A stretch of 6,964 bases of DNA from Clostridiales bacterium (GCA_019417795.1 DXUR01000131.1:1-6964); one strand, 5' to 3'; shown: positions 1 to 5,982, counted from the first letter of the stretch. Notes: generated from the letters alone by a model not told the origin. Numbers and translations: made by a program.

Positions 1-18
1 AACCATATAACCGTCTTT

Positions 19-41
19 GATGAAACTATTTTTGTTTCATC
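19..41. repeat. 8-bp stem-loop at left edge
   Basis: The arms 19-26 (GATGAAAC) and 34-41 (GTTTCATC) pair perfectly around a T-rich 7-base loop. There is no T run after the stem on either strand, so it is not a convincing terminator. It lies outside the inverted repeats that bound the hairpin cluster to its right and may be independent of it. Confidence 0.5.
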
Positions 42-54
42 GATGACATTGTAC

Positions 55-319
55 CTGCAAGCAATGTCTTTGTATATACAAAGACATTGCTTGCAAGAGC
101 TTGTTGGGCGCAGCCCAAACCCGGCGTTCTGCATCCGCTGGATGCAGGCTGCGCATTTGTGCCAAATGCTCTTTCAGCACTCCGCAGGAGTGCGCAGCCA
201 TCACGGAAGCGTGATGTTCACAGGGATTGGGATTGCACCCCAACAAGCAGAACACGCACGGCAAATTTGCAATGCCGTGCGTGTTCTGGCCTTTGTGCGC
301 ACAAAGGCACTGCTTGCAG
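55..319. repeat. Cluster of nested hairpins bounded by imperfect inverted repeats
   Basis: This non-coding stretch, starting 22 bases beyond the Nudix stop codon, is almost entirely inverted repeats. Perfect local hairpins are: 56-95 (40-bp palindrome); 104-109/113-118 (loop GCA); 129-136/140-147 (loop GCT); 153-159/163-169 (loop TGC); 177-183/187-193 (loop GCA); 199-205/210-216 (loop GAAG); 227-231/239-243; 248-263/273-288 (16 bp); and 289-308 (20-bp palindrome). Longer-range pairings are also visible. 99-108 is the exact complement of 239-248. 148-152 (GCTGC) pairs with 194-198 (GCAGC) and encloses two of the hairpins. The ends 55-73 and 301-319 are inverted repeats matching at 17 of 19 positions. 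No open frame here resembles a protein. It could be a MITE-like or other palindromic mobile repeat, or a structured RNA at the end of the operon transcript; I recognise no named family. The structure is certain, the role is not. Confidence 0.75.
56..95. repeat. 40-bp perfect palindrome
   Basis: Every base from 56 to 75 pairs with its partner from 95 to 76, with the centre at TATA and no unpaired loop. The right half (78-95) recurs with two differences at 301-318, so the left half can pair either locally or with the far end of the hairpin cluster. A palindrome of this length without a spacer can form a cruciform and is usually unstable in replicating DNA, which makes its retention notable. Confidence 0.85.
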
Positions 320-340
320 ATGCAAATTAGCTCAACAGAT

Positions 341-742
341 TTATTTCATCATCTCTCGGATTTTTTCCAGAATCCTCTGATCAGCCGGGAGCCACTGTAC
401 GGAATCCAGTTCGTCTTTTGTCAACCAGCGTGCGGCTTCGGCTTCTTTCAAAATAAGGTCGCCAGAGAGAACCACGCACCAGAAGCAGTCCATCGAAAGA
501 TGAAATGTCGGATAGTTGTATTCAATGGTTCCAATCTTATCATGTACCGCGATTTCAGTGTCCAGCTCTTCCTCAATTTCTCGTTTCAGCGCCTGCTGTG
601 GAGTCTCGCCCGGTTCGATTTTGCCGCCCGGAAATTCCCACTGCCCTTTATAGTCGCCATAGCCGCGGGCGGTGGCATAAATTCTGTGTTTGGTCTGGAT
701 GGAGTCGCAGATGACAGCTGCGACAACGCGAATCATTTTCAT
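341..742 (-). CDS. Nudix hydrolase, MutT/(deoxy)nucleotide pyrophosphohydrolase type
   Basis: Encodes a 133-aa cytosolic Nudix protein, a usual length for single-domain MutT-like enzymes that hydrolyse nucleoside triphosphates (for example oxidised dNTPs) to monophosphate and pyrophosphate. The Nudix box is seen from G40 to about T62: G40, E46, then R54-E55-I56-E57-E58-E59, preceded by the WEFPGGK segment (35-41) typical of MutT-like members. The glutamates that bind metal are present; the glycine expected near the end of the box is D61. The C-terminal WLPAD motif (117-121) also suits the subgroup. The start at 742 is favoured by a CTCCT complement (AGGAG) at 749-753, 6 bases upstream. It is the last gene of a three-gene operon, 14 bases after the helix-turn-helix gene. 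The exact substrate cannot be read from sequence; a role in removing a nucleotide made or used by the helicase/nuclease is inference. Confidence 0.9.
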   Translation of the reverse strand: MKMIRVVAAVICDSIQTKHRIYATARGYGDYKGQWEFPGGKIEPGETPQQALKREIEEELDTEIAVHDKIGTIEYNYPTFHLSMDCFWCVVLSGDLILKEAEAARWLTKDELDSVQWLPADQRILEKIREMMK

Positions 743-756
743 GAAAATCTCCTGAA

Positions 757-1125
757 TTATTTTTCATAATAGAGTGGACAACCCAGCTTTTTCAACTTGG
801 ATTCGATTGCGCCTGTAGAACGTTTTAGGATGATAGAAATTCGGTTGACACTATTTCCCTGCTGGTGGAGCCGCAACAATTCACGTTCTTCTTTTTGTGA
901 CCATGCTGTTCCAGCGCGAGAATAACGCTCTGCCTTTTTGTTTCGAGGAAGAGACTTCAGATATTCAGCGGTAGATTCAATAGAGCAATGTTCCAATACA
1001 ATCTTTAATGCTTCTTGAATTTCTTCCTGAGCACAACTATCATTTTCAGACAGAATCCAACCGGTTAAAGGATCAATACCTTTTGCAAGAGTTTCAATTA
1101 TGGTGCGAGCCAGCATATCGTCCAT
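757..1125 (-). CDS. Small protein with C-terminal Myb-like helix-turn-helix
   Basis: Encodes 122 aa. Residues about 72-114 form a Myb/SANT-like or sigma-like helix-turn-helix: an AWSQKEE start with W75, a first helix rich in E, L and R, a second helix around 91-100, and a recognition helix with the RSTGAIESKLKKLG pattern (102-115). That pattern recurs in bacterial proteins that carry this module behind helicase or nuclease domains. Residues 10-45 contain a DPLTG motif (18-22) followed by an acidic helix; this resembles a small N-terminal module I have seen with the same HTH, but I cannot name it. The ATG lies 6 bases after the helicase stop codon with only a weak GGGG-like ribosome binding site overlapping that stop, which suggests translational coupling. 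Base composition looks more AT-rich than the helicase gene. It is probably a DNA-binding accessory or regulator of the operon; the target is unknown. Confidence 0.75.
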   Translation of the reverse strand: MDDMLARTIIETLAKGIDPLTGWILSENDSCAQEEIQEALKIVLEHCSIESTAEYLKSLPRNKKAERYSRAGTAWSQKEERELLRLHQQGNSVNRISIILKRSTGAIESKLKKLGCPLYYEK

Positions 1126-1131
1126 AGTATG

Positions 1132-4100
1132 TTACCCCACGATCAGTTTGTTGGTCTTTTTGAGGAACCGTGCCGGAATGGGACGGTCGAGCTTCCATGT
1201 GATGTTCATGGGGCGGGAACCCTCATGCCGGACATAATTCACGGTGCCAAGATAGGTGTAAGCGGCGGCACCGCCGAAACGGGAATCCGCTTTGAACTCC
1301 CGGACAAACAGCAACACACGGCTTCCTTTCTCCCGGTGATGGATGTATCGCTGACCAGTGGCAGAATTTTCAGCTGTGGTGCTCTGGCTCTGCCAGTGGA
1401 ACAGGTTCTCGTTGATGGAATAATCGTTGTACATGGTGGTGGGCGAATAATCCTTGTCGGCTTTGTTCAGGGTCACAAAGAACACATCCAACTGCTTTTC
1501 CGGCAGCCACTTCACACCTTCACGAACGGTAGATGGTTTCAGGAAATCCAGTGCTACCAACAGCTGGTCGCGGGTGTAGGTGCAGTGCAGGTCGAGCGGG
1601 CAGTCAAAGCCCACGTCCACCGGTTCATCAATAAAATCAATGCGGTCATACTGGTATTGTAGAAGGGTCTGCAATTCGCCCAACAAAATTGGGCTGTCCG
1701 AAAGTGCATACAGATCGTCAAGTACGTCCTCGCGGTTCCAATCTTCTGCCGCTTTGCCCCAGACAGTCACATAGAACATTTGCAGCATCCGCTGTTCAAC
1801 AGGCGGCAGGTCTGCAAAATCCGTGTTGTCCAGCTTTGGCAGAAGGTCCAGCAAAAAACGAATCCACCGACGGGAATCCACAACCACAAAGCGTGCAAAG
1901 GCTTTGGTCAGGGTCTCTTCGAGCGGCTCCGCAAAATCATCTACAACCCCCGCACGGACGCACAGCCGTGCAAAGCAGAGCTTTTTACTGTAGAGCGCCC
2001 GCGGGTCAAGATGATAGTAATCGAAAAAATTTCCAAGGGTCAGCGGTAGGCCGGTGTCCTCAGTGAAAGAGGCAGCGCGTGCCACAAGGCCGGAGGTGCG
2101 GTCGTAGGAGGCGCTGATGTTGTCCAGCACATATTTCGCCGCAATCTTTTCCAACTGGATATAGCAACCCTTGGGAGCGGAGACAAAGCCCTCTTTGATC
2201 TCCCGGCTGACGCTGTGGGTGGTGTTGGAGAGCAGGGCGGCAAACTTTTCCTCGAAATTATACTTCTTGTTCGCCTGCCCGATGAAGTCCAATACGGTCA
2301 AGCATTCCTTGTTTTCGGCCAGACGCAGGCCACGGCCCAGCTGCTGCAAAAACACGGTCAGCGACTCAGTAGGGCGCAGGAACAGTACGGTGTTGACTTC
2401 CGGGATGTCTACGCCTTCGTTATAGATGTCCACCACAAAGATGAAACGAATTTCCCCGGAAACGAGCCGTTGTTTGGCGGTGCTCCGCTCCTCGTCGGAA
2501 GAATCCCCGGTCAGTGCCATGGACGGGATGCCGTGGGTGTTGAAATAATTTGCCATGAACCGGGCGTGCTCGATGGAGACGCAGAACCCAAGACCCTTTA
2601 CTTCATCGATATCGGTGACGTATTTCAAGATGGAGTTCACCACAAGGTCGGCACGGCGCTGTGCCACCATGCCGCTGAAGGTGTACAGGTTGGACAGTTC
2701 GGCCTTGTCATAACCGCCGGTGCGCCATTTCAGGCTGCTCAAATCGGCCGTGTCGGTCACTCCGAAATATTGGAATGGACACAGTAGCTTCCGGTCGATG
2801 GCTTCCGGCAGGCGAATCTCGGCGGCAATGCGTCCGCCGAAATAGTCCAGGACGCTTTTTCCGTCCATGCGTTCCGGGGTAGCGGTCAGACCCAGCAAAA
2901 TCTGCGGCCGGTAATACTCCAACAACTTCTGATAAGTTGGCGCCGCGGCATGGTGGAACTCGTCCACCACGATGTAATCATAAAAAGCAGCCCCGGCTTT
3001 GGCCGTGAAATCCTGTGAATTGAAGGTCTGGATGGAGATGAACAGGTGGTCGATGCTGTCCGCCTTGTAATTGCCGACCAACAGCTCGCCGAAATTGGCA
3101 TCCTTCAGCACGGCACGGAAGGTGTACAGGCTCTGTTTCAGGATTTCTTCCCGGTGTGCCACGAACAGCAGGCGGCAGGGCAGGCCGGGACGCTGTTTGC
3201 AGAACCGTTTGTAGTCCAGCGCAGAGATGACCGTCTTACCGGTGCCGGTGGCGGCCACCACCAGATTGCGGGTGTGCCCACGCACAGCGCGCTCCGCTTC
3301 CAGCTTGTCCAGAATTTCCTGCTGATAAGAATAGGGCTGGATGTCCAGCGTGTAAATGCCGCTGTGGTCGGTCTCACTGTACTTTTCGGCTTTCAGAGCA
3401 CGGGTCAGACGCTCCCGCTGGCCTTCGTCGTAGTATTCAAACTCGCCAGCATTCCAGTAGCTTTCAAAGGTGGCGGCGATCTTGTCAATGGTCTCCGGCA
3501 GGTCTTTCTTCGTCACTTTCACGTTCCATTCCAGCCCACTGGAAATGGCCGCGTTGGACAGGTTGGATGAGCCGACATAGGCCGTTGTAAAGCCCGTGTC
3601 CCGGTAGAACACATAGGTCTTGGCGTGGAGCCGGGTACGCTTAGTGTCATAGCTGACCTTGATTTTCGTGTTGGGCAGTTGGCGCAGCTCCTCGATAGCC
3701 TTTACATCGGTGGCACCCATGTAGGAGGTGGTGATGATGCGCAGTTCGCCGCCGTTCTGGGTGAACTGCCGCAGCTCGTCCATGAGAAGGCGCAGGCCGC
3801 TCCACTTGATAAAGGACACCAGCATGTCAATGCGGTCGGCGGACACGATCTCCTTTTTCAGTTCAGTGTACATCTGCGGCTCGTGGATGGCACCGGTAAA
3901 CAGGGAGCTTTGTGCCAGAGACGTTTCCGGCCGCTCGATGTCCTTGGCAGCTTTTCCGGCGGCAAGGAAGGGGTCGCTTTCCCGTAAAAGCGCAAGAAGC
4001 TGCTCTGCCCGCTGGTCAACGCCCAGCGCGGCAAAGTCAGCTTCTTTGGTGGTCGTCTGGATGGTGCTTACGATCTGGTTCGCCAGCTCAATTTGCGCTT

Positions 4101-4290
4101 CGATGCCGCCGCCATTGTCCTGTACGTTATCAAGGCCCTTCTGCACCACCTCGGTCAGATACTGCGCCAGCACCTTGGACGCCTCTGCCGTGTCGATGGG
4201 CGCAGTGGATTTGCGGGCTTCCGGGATCTCCGAAAGCTCACTCTCCAGAGCGTTGTTGATGACCTGTTCGTACAGTCCGGGGTGAAGCAT
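1132..4290 (-). CDS. Phospholipase D-like / SF2 helicase / DUF3427 fusion protein
   Basis: Encodes a 1052-aa protein of about 119 kDa with no signal peptide or membrane segment. Residues 1-130 are an N-terminal region found in this helicase family. Residues 130-260 are a phospholipase D-like (HKD nuclease) domain with H222-x-K224 and the GSSN motif at 240-243. Residues 315-665 are a superfamily II helicase: Walker A ATGTGKT (347-353), DEFH box (443-446), TAT (469-471), motif V around 619-630 and QxxGRxxR (Q649, G652, R653, R656). Residues about 665-1050 match the DUF3427 region. The start is set by AAGGAAG (complement of 4298-4304), 7 bases upstream. It heads the operon. The expected activity is ATP-driven translocation or unwinding of nucleic acid coupled to a nuclease; such proteins occur in defence and mobile regions, often with a Nudix gene. 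Only one HKD motif is seen, so an active nuclease would need a dimer. The fold assignment is firm; the biological role is inferred. Confidence 0.92.
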   Translation of the reverse strand: MLHPGLYEQVINNALESELSEIPEARKSTAPIDTAEASKVLAQYLTEVVQKGLDNVQDNGGGIEAQIELANQIVSTIQTTTKEADFAALGVDQRAEQLLALLRESDPFLAAGKAAKDIERPETSLAQSSLFTGAIHEPQMYTELKKEIVSADRIDMLVSFIKWSGLRLLMDELRQFTQNGGELRIITTSYMGATDVKAIEELRQLPNTKIKVSYDTKRTRLHAKTYVFYRDTGFTTAYVGSSNLSNAAISSGLEWNVKVTKKDLPETIDKIAATFESYWNAGEFEYYDEGQRERLTRALKAEKYSETDHSGIYTLDIQPYSYQQEILDKLEAERAVRGHTRNLVVAATGTGKTVISALDYKRFCKQRPGLPCRLLFVAHREEILKQSLYTFRAVLKDANFGELLVGNYKADSIDHLFISIQTFNSQDFTAKAGAAFYDYIVVDEFHHAAAPTYQKLLEYYRPQILLGLTATPERMDGKSVLDYFGGRIAAEIRLPEAIDRKLLCPFQYFGVTDTADLSSLKWRTGGYDKAELSNLYTFSGMVAQRRADLVVNSILKYVTDIDEVKGLGFCVSIEHARFMANYFNTHGIPSMALTGDSSDEERSTAKQRLVSGEIRFIFVVDIYNEGVDIPEVNTVLFLRPTESLTVFLQQLGRGLRLAENKECLTVLDFIGQANKKYNFEEKFAALLSNTTHSVSREIKEGFVSAPKGCYIQLEKIAAKYVLDNISASYDRTSGLVARAASFTEDTGLPLTLGNFFDYYHLDPRALYSKKLCFARLCVRAGVVDDFAEPLEETLTKAFARFVVVDSRRWIRFLLDLLPKLDNTDFADLPPVEQRMLQMFYVTVWGKAAEDWNREDVLDDLYALSDSPILLGELQTLLQYQYDRIDFIDEPVDVGFDCPLDLHCTYTRDQLLVALDFLKPSTVREGVKWLPEKQLDVFFVTLNKADKDYSPTTMYNDYSINENLFHWQSQSTTAENSATGQRYIHHREKGSRVLLFVREFKADSRFGGAAAYTYLGTVNYVRHEGSRPMNITWKLDRPIPARFLKKTNKLIVG

Positions 4291-4317
4291 GATGACACTT
4301 CCTTGTAGTTTTCTTCT

Positions 4318-4346
4318 ATTATAACGCGGACAAAAGCTCTATTCAA
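4318..4346 (-). promoter_or_regulatory. Sigma-A-type promoter of the three-gene operon
   Basis: On the minus strand a perfect TATAAT (complement of 4318-4323) lies 17 bases after TTGAAT (complement of 4341-4346), which matches four of six -35 bases. Transcription would start near 4311, giving a leader of about 20 bases ahead of the helicase ATG at 4290, with the ribosome binding site at 4298-4304. No operator-like repeat is seen inside it, so the operon may be expressed constitutively. Confidence 0.75.
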
Positions 4347-4411
4347 TGCTCACGATACGGATGAAACATTGCCGGATCACTCAAAAGCACAATAAACAGG
4401 CAGGTTGCTGA

Positions 4412-4594
4412 CATATTTCTATACTAATCTCTGGAAAGAAGTCAGAAAGGTGTAGCTGTGGTCTCTGCTGTGTAGATGGCGGTAAGGACTACTTGCGGCG
4501 TGTCATCAGGACCACAGAAGGCGGCAAATATGAGGACTACTGCGAAGAGCTTTCAGAGTGGGTGGAAGTTCCTGACCCGGACGATGATGACTGA
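4412..4594 (+). pseudogene. 3' remnant of a small DUF7695-like gene
   Basis: This open frame has no start codon and is closed upstream by TGA at 4409-4411. Its translation includes CSCGLCCVDGGKDYLRR, then EDYCEELSE and an acidic PDPDDDD end. From memory, the CxCG...VDGGxDYLRR pattern is typical of the C-terminal half of small cysteine-rich DUF7695-like proteins found in many Firmicutes. The usual N-terminal half, with a first CxxCG and a start codon, is missing. It is followed 9 bases later by a strong terminator on the same strand, as expected for the end of a real gene. I infer a gene truncated when the neighbouring operon or Fic segment arrived. The family name needs a profile search. Confidence 0.6.
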
Positions 4595-4603
4595 ACTCAA
4601 ATG

Positions 4604-4650
4604 AACAAGACCCACAGATTGGGATGAGCATCCAATCTGTGGGTCTTGTT
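4604..4650 (+). terminator. Long stem-loop, terminator of the DUF7695-like remnant
   Basis: Arms 4604-4622 and 4632-4650 form a perfect 19-bp stem, with a possible extra G-T pair and a loop of 7-9 bases. The left arm begins AACAAGA and the right arm ends TCTTGTT, so the distal stem is A/T-rich, but the following GTATCC is a poor U-tract. It probably ends plus-strand transcription and may work in both directions. It lies between the Fic gene and the helicase operon and could insulate them. Confidence 0.65.
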
Positions 4651-4669
4651 GTATCCATTTGCTGATACT

Positions 4670-4693
4670 TATTGATACCAATTGGTATCAATA
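4670..4693. promoter_or_regulatory. 24-bp perfect palindrome, operator-like
   Basis: The sequence from 4670 to 4693 reads identically on both strands, with half-site TTGATACC on either side of a central AATT. Its length and symmetry suit a site for a dimeric repressor, but no intact gene begins next to it. A related, imperfect version (16 of 20 positions) lies at 6021-6040. Its protein partner is unknown; it may be left over from a lost regulated gene. Confidence 0.45.
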
Positions 4694-4723
4694 TACTGAC
4701 AACCAACAAAAAGTCAAGTAAAT

Positions 4724-4740
4724 AGGGCTGCTTTAGCCCT
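4724..4740 (-). terminator. Weak hairpin downstream of the Fic gene
   Basis: A 6-bp stem (AGGGCT/AGCCCT) with a 5-base loop lies about 65 bases after the Fic stop codon. On the minus strand it is followed by ATTTACTTGACTTTTTG, where the T run comes late. It could end Fic transcription with modest efficiency. Confidence 0.35.
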
Positions 4741-4753
4741 TACTCAATGCGGA

Positions 4754-4805
4754 TTCTCTTAAAATTGGCCGTATTTTAAAGGAAAGATGGAACGATTAAG
4801 GGATT
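4754..4805. repeat. Degenerate 3' copy of the Fic control region
   Basis: This segment aligns without gaps to 5869-5920, the Fic promoter/operator, at 38 of 52 positions. The outer blocks agree well: left arm 11 of 12, and a right 33-base block at 26 of 33. All seven differences in the right block are transitions (A/G or C/T). The central 7-base spacer, where the -10 box sits in the upstream copy, has diverged. The copy overlaps the Fic stop codon by two bases. The symmetric arms remain imperfectly palindromic, so it may still bind the same protein. Confidence 0.75.
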
Positions 4806-5850
4806 ACTTCAACCGTAGGTACACAGTTGATTTGCCTGCTCCCTCGCGTTTCAACTCGCCGCTTTCAACGAGCTTCCGCAGGGAGCCCTCAATGGAACTG
4901 AGGCTCAGCGAAGGGCAGAGTTCCCGGATATCCTGCTTGGTAAAGCGTCCGATCTTGTTCTTCGTGGCATTCCGAACAACTTCAATGGCGGGAAGTTTTG
5001 TTTCCACGAGGGCAAAGCGCTCTTCAAAATCGCGGTATGCAGAGAGAATGGTTCCCAAAATATATTTGATGAATGGAACAACATCCTCTGTGCCCTCGTA
5101 CCATCCGGTTTGTGCCTGTGCAAGAGCTGAATAGTAGAGGTCTTTGTCCTTGGCAATCTTGGCTTCAAGTGAGATGTATTTCCCAACGTAGAAACCGTTT
5201 TGATACAGCATCAGGGTTGTGAGAAGTCGGCTCATTCTGCCATTGCCATCGTTAAAAGGGTGAATACAGAGAAAATCATGGATAAACACAGGGATTGCGA
5301 TCAATGGCTCTACTTCAAAGTTCCCGATCACACGGTTGTATTCTTCGCAGATTCGGTCAAGAGCCGCTGGCGTTTCGTAAGGAGCCAATGGGGTGAAAAG
5401 AACTTCGCTATGTCCATCGGGATAGGTTGCGCTGATATAATTCTGTACGTTCTTCGTCCGTCCTGCGACGGGGTTGTTCATGTGGCTGTACAAAACCTTA
5501 TGCAGCTGCAAAATATAATTCTGCGTAATCGGAATCACATCAAAATTTTCATGAATGAGGTTCAGGACATCACGGTAGCCTGCAATCTCTTGTTCATCAC
5601 GGTTGCGCGGCGTCGTTTTTTCCTCCACAAGCTGCTTGATTCGGGTGCTGGTGGTCACGATTCCCTCGATGGCATTGGATGCTTCGGTGCTTTGCACCTT
5701 TGCAATCTCCACCAGACGTTCCAGCTCTTCAGGACGCTGCTTCAAGTAAAGTTCCTGCTTACCCGCTTCTTTATAGATTGCAGCAATATAGCCGAGAATC
5801 TCGGAATCCCATTTTTGCTCTTTGATTTTGGAGTAATTGAATGCTCTCAT
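4804..5850 (-). CDS. Fic family protein (class II, with C-terminal winged helix)
   Basis: Encodes 348 aa. Fic enzymes transfer AMP, or occasionally another nucleotide, from a nucleotide donor to a hydroxyl side chain of a target protein. The catalytic motif HPFNDGNGRMSR lies at 197-208, with the active histidine H197, metal-binding D201, and R205 and R208 all present. An inhibitory-helix motif S58-NAI-E62-G63 lies ahead of the Fic core, which places it in class II (self-inhibited through an N-terminal helix). Residues about 300-348 resemble a winged helix (RFTKQDIREL..., GSLRKLVESGELKREG), so the protein may bind DNA. The ATG follows a GAGGG-type site at 5858-5865. It is transcribed alone from a promoter embedded in a 13-bp inverted repeat, and autoregulation through its own winged helix is plausible. 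No separate antitoxin gene is adjacent, in line with the built-in inhibitory helix. The target protein is unknown. Confidence 0.93.
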   Translation of the reverse strand: MRAFNYSKIKEQKWDSEILGYIAAIYKEAGKQELYLKQRPEELERLVEIAKVQSTEASNAIEGIVTTSTRIKQLVEEKTTPRNRDEQEIAGYRDVLNLIHENFDVIPITQNYILQLHKVLYSHMNNPVAGRTKNVQNYISATYPDGHSEVLFTPLAPYETPAALDRICEEYNRVIGNFEVEPLIAIPVFIHDFLCIHPFNDGNGRMSRLLTTLMLYQNGFYVGKYISLEAKIAKDKDLYYSALAQAQTGWYEGTEDVVPFIKYILGTILSAYRDFEERFALVETKLPAIEVVRNATKNKIGRFTKQDIRELCPSLSLSSIEGSLRKLVESGELKREGAGKSTVYLRLK

Positions 5851-5867
5851 GCCCTTACCACCCTCTC

Positions 5868-5905
5868 TTTCCCTTAAAATATACTACATTTTAAGGGAAA
5901 AGCAA
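5868..5905 (-). promoter_or_regulatory. Fic promoter overlapped by a palindromic operator
   Basis: On the minus strand TTGCTT (complement of 5900-5905) and TATATT (complement of 5878-5883) are 16 bases apart and would start transcription near 5871, about 20 bases before the ATG. The 13-base arms 5868-5880 and 5888-5900 are perfect inverted repeats with a 7-base centre that covers the -10 box. The CCCTTAA core appears at 5871, in reverse at 5891 and again in reverse at 5911, so sites recur every 20 bp, about two helical turns. This arrangement suits repression by a dimeric DNA-binding protein, possibly Fic itself. Confidence 0.6.
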
Positions 5906-5920
5906 GACGATTAAGGGATT
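5869..5920. repeat. 5' copy of the Fic control-region repeat
   Basis: This is the upstream member of a direct repeat pair with 4754-4805, separated by exactly 1115 bp and enclosing the whole Fic gene. A short further match (GCCCTTA at 4736 and 5851) keeps the same spacing and would extend the repeat to about 70 bases, up to the base beside the Fic ATG. The outermost 14 bases, ACGATTAAGGGATT, are identical in both copies. Confidence 0.75.
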
Positions 5921-5922
5921 CT

Positions 5923-5982
5923 GCTCTAAAAAAGTTGGACACTCGAGAAGAACAAGCATATACGGCAGCAATGCCGCCTTAA
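5923..5982 (+). pseudogene. Possible C-terminal remnant of a plus-strand gene
   Basis: A short plus-strand frame reads ALKKLDTREEQAYTAAMPP and stops at TAA 5980-5982, inside the stem of a good plus-strand terminator. The hydrophilic, natural-looking peptide and its terminator suggest the end of a gene whose body has been lost. Nothing further upstream is coding, since the frame runs at once into the Fic control repeat. I do not recognise the protein, and it could be chance. Confidence 0.3.

Noticed and set aside
103..244. Integron attC site (GTTGGGC and CCCCAAC)
   Set aside because: The two core-like motifs are in the wrong relative order for an attC site, and no integrase or cassette structure is visible.
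56..308. CRISPR array
   Set aside because: The palindromes differ in sequence and there is no repeated direct repeat with regular spacers, nor any cas gene in the window.
43..330. Open frames across the hairpin cluster on both strands
   Set aside because: They arise from the palindromes: both strands give the same peptide pieces (for example SLYIQRHCLQ), there is no ribosome binding site, and the DNA structure explains the sequence better than coding.
227..769. 180-aa plus-strand frame opposite the Nudix gene
   Set aside because: It is antisense to a gene with an intact Nudix box and a good ribosome binding site, and it runs into the hairpin cluster.
1689..3987. Several plus-strand open frames of 120-190 aa opposite the helicase gene
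   Set aside because: They are antisense shadows of a 1052-aa gene with clear helicase motifs, and their translations show no recognisable domain.
1132..4290. Assignment of the helicase to the Mokosh anti-phage system (helicase plus PLD nuclease)
   Set aside because: Mokosh uses a different helicase superfamily as far as I recall; this protein has SF2 DEFH motifs and a DUF3427 region instead.
5926..5945. End of an IS3-type element (AAAAAAGTTGGACACT)
   Set aside because: The match to common IS3 terminal sequences is short, there is no matching opposite end and no transposase fragment.
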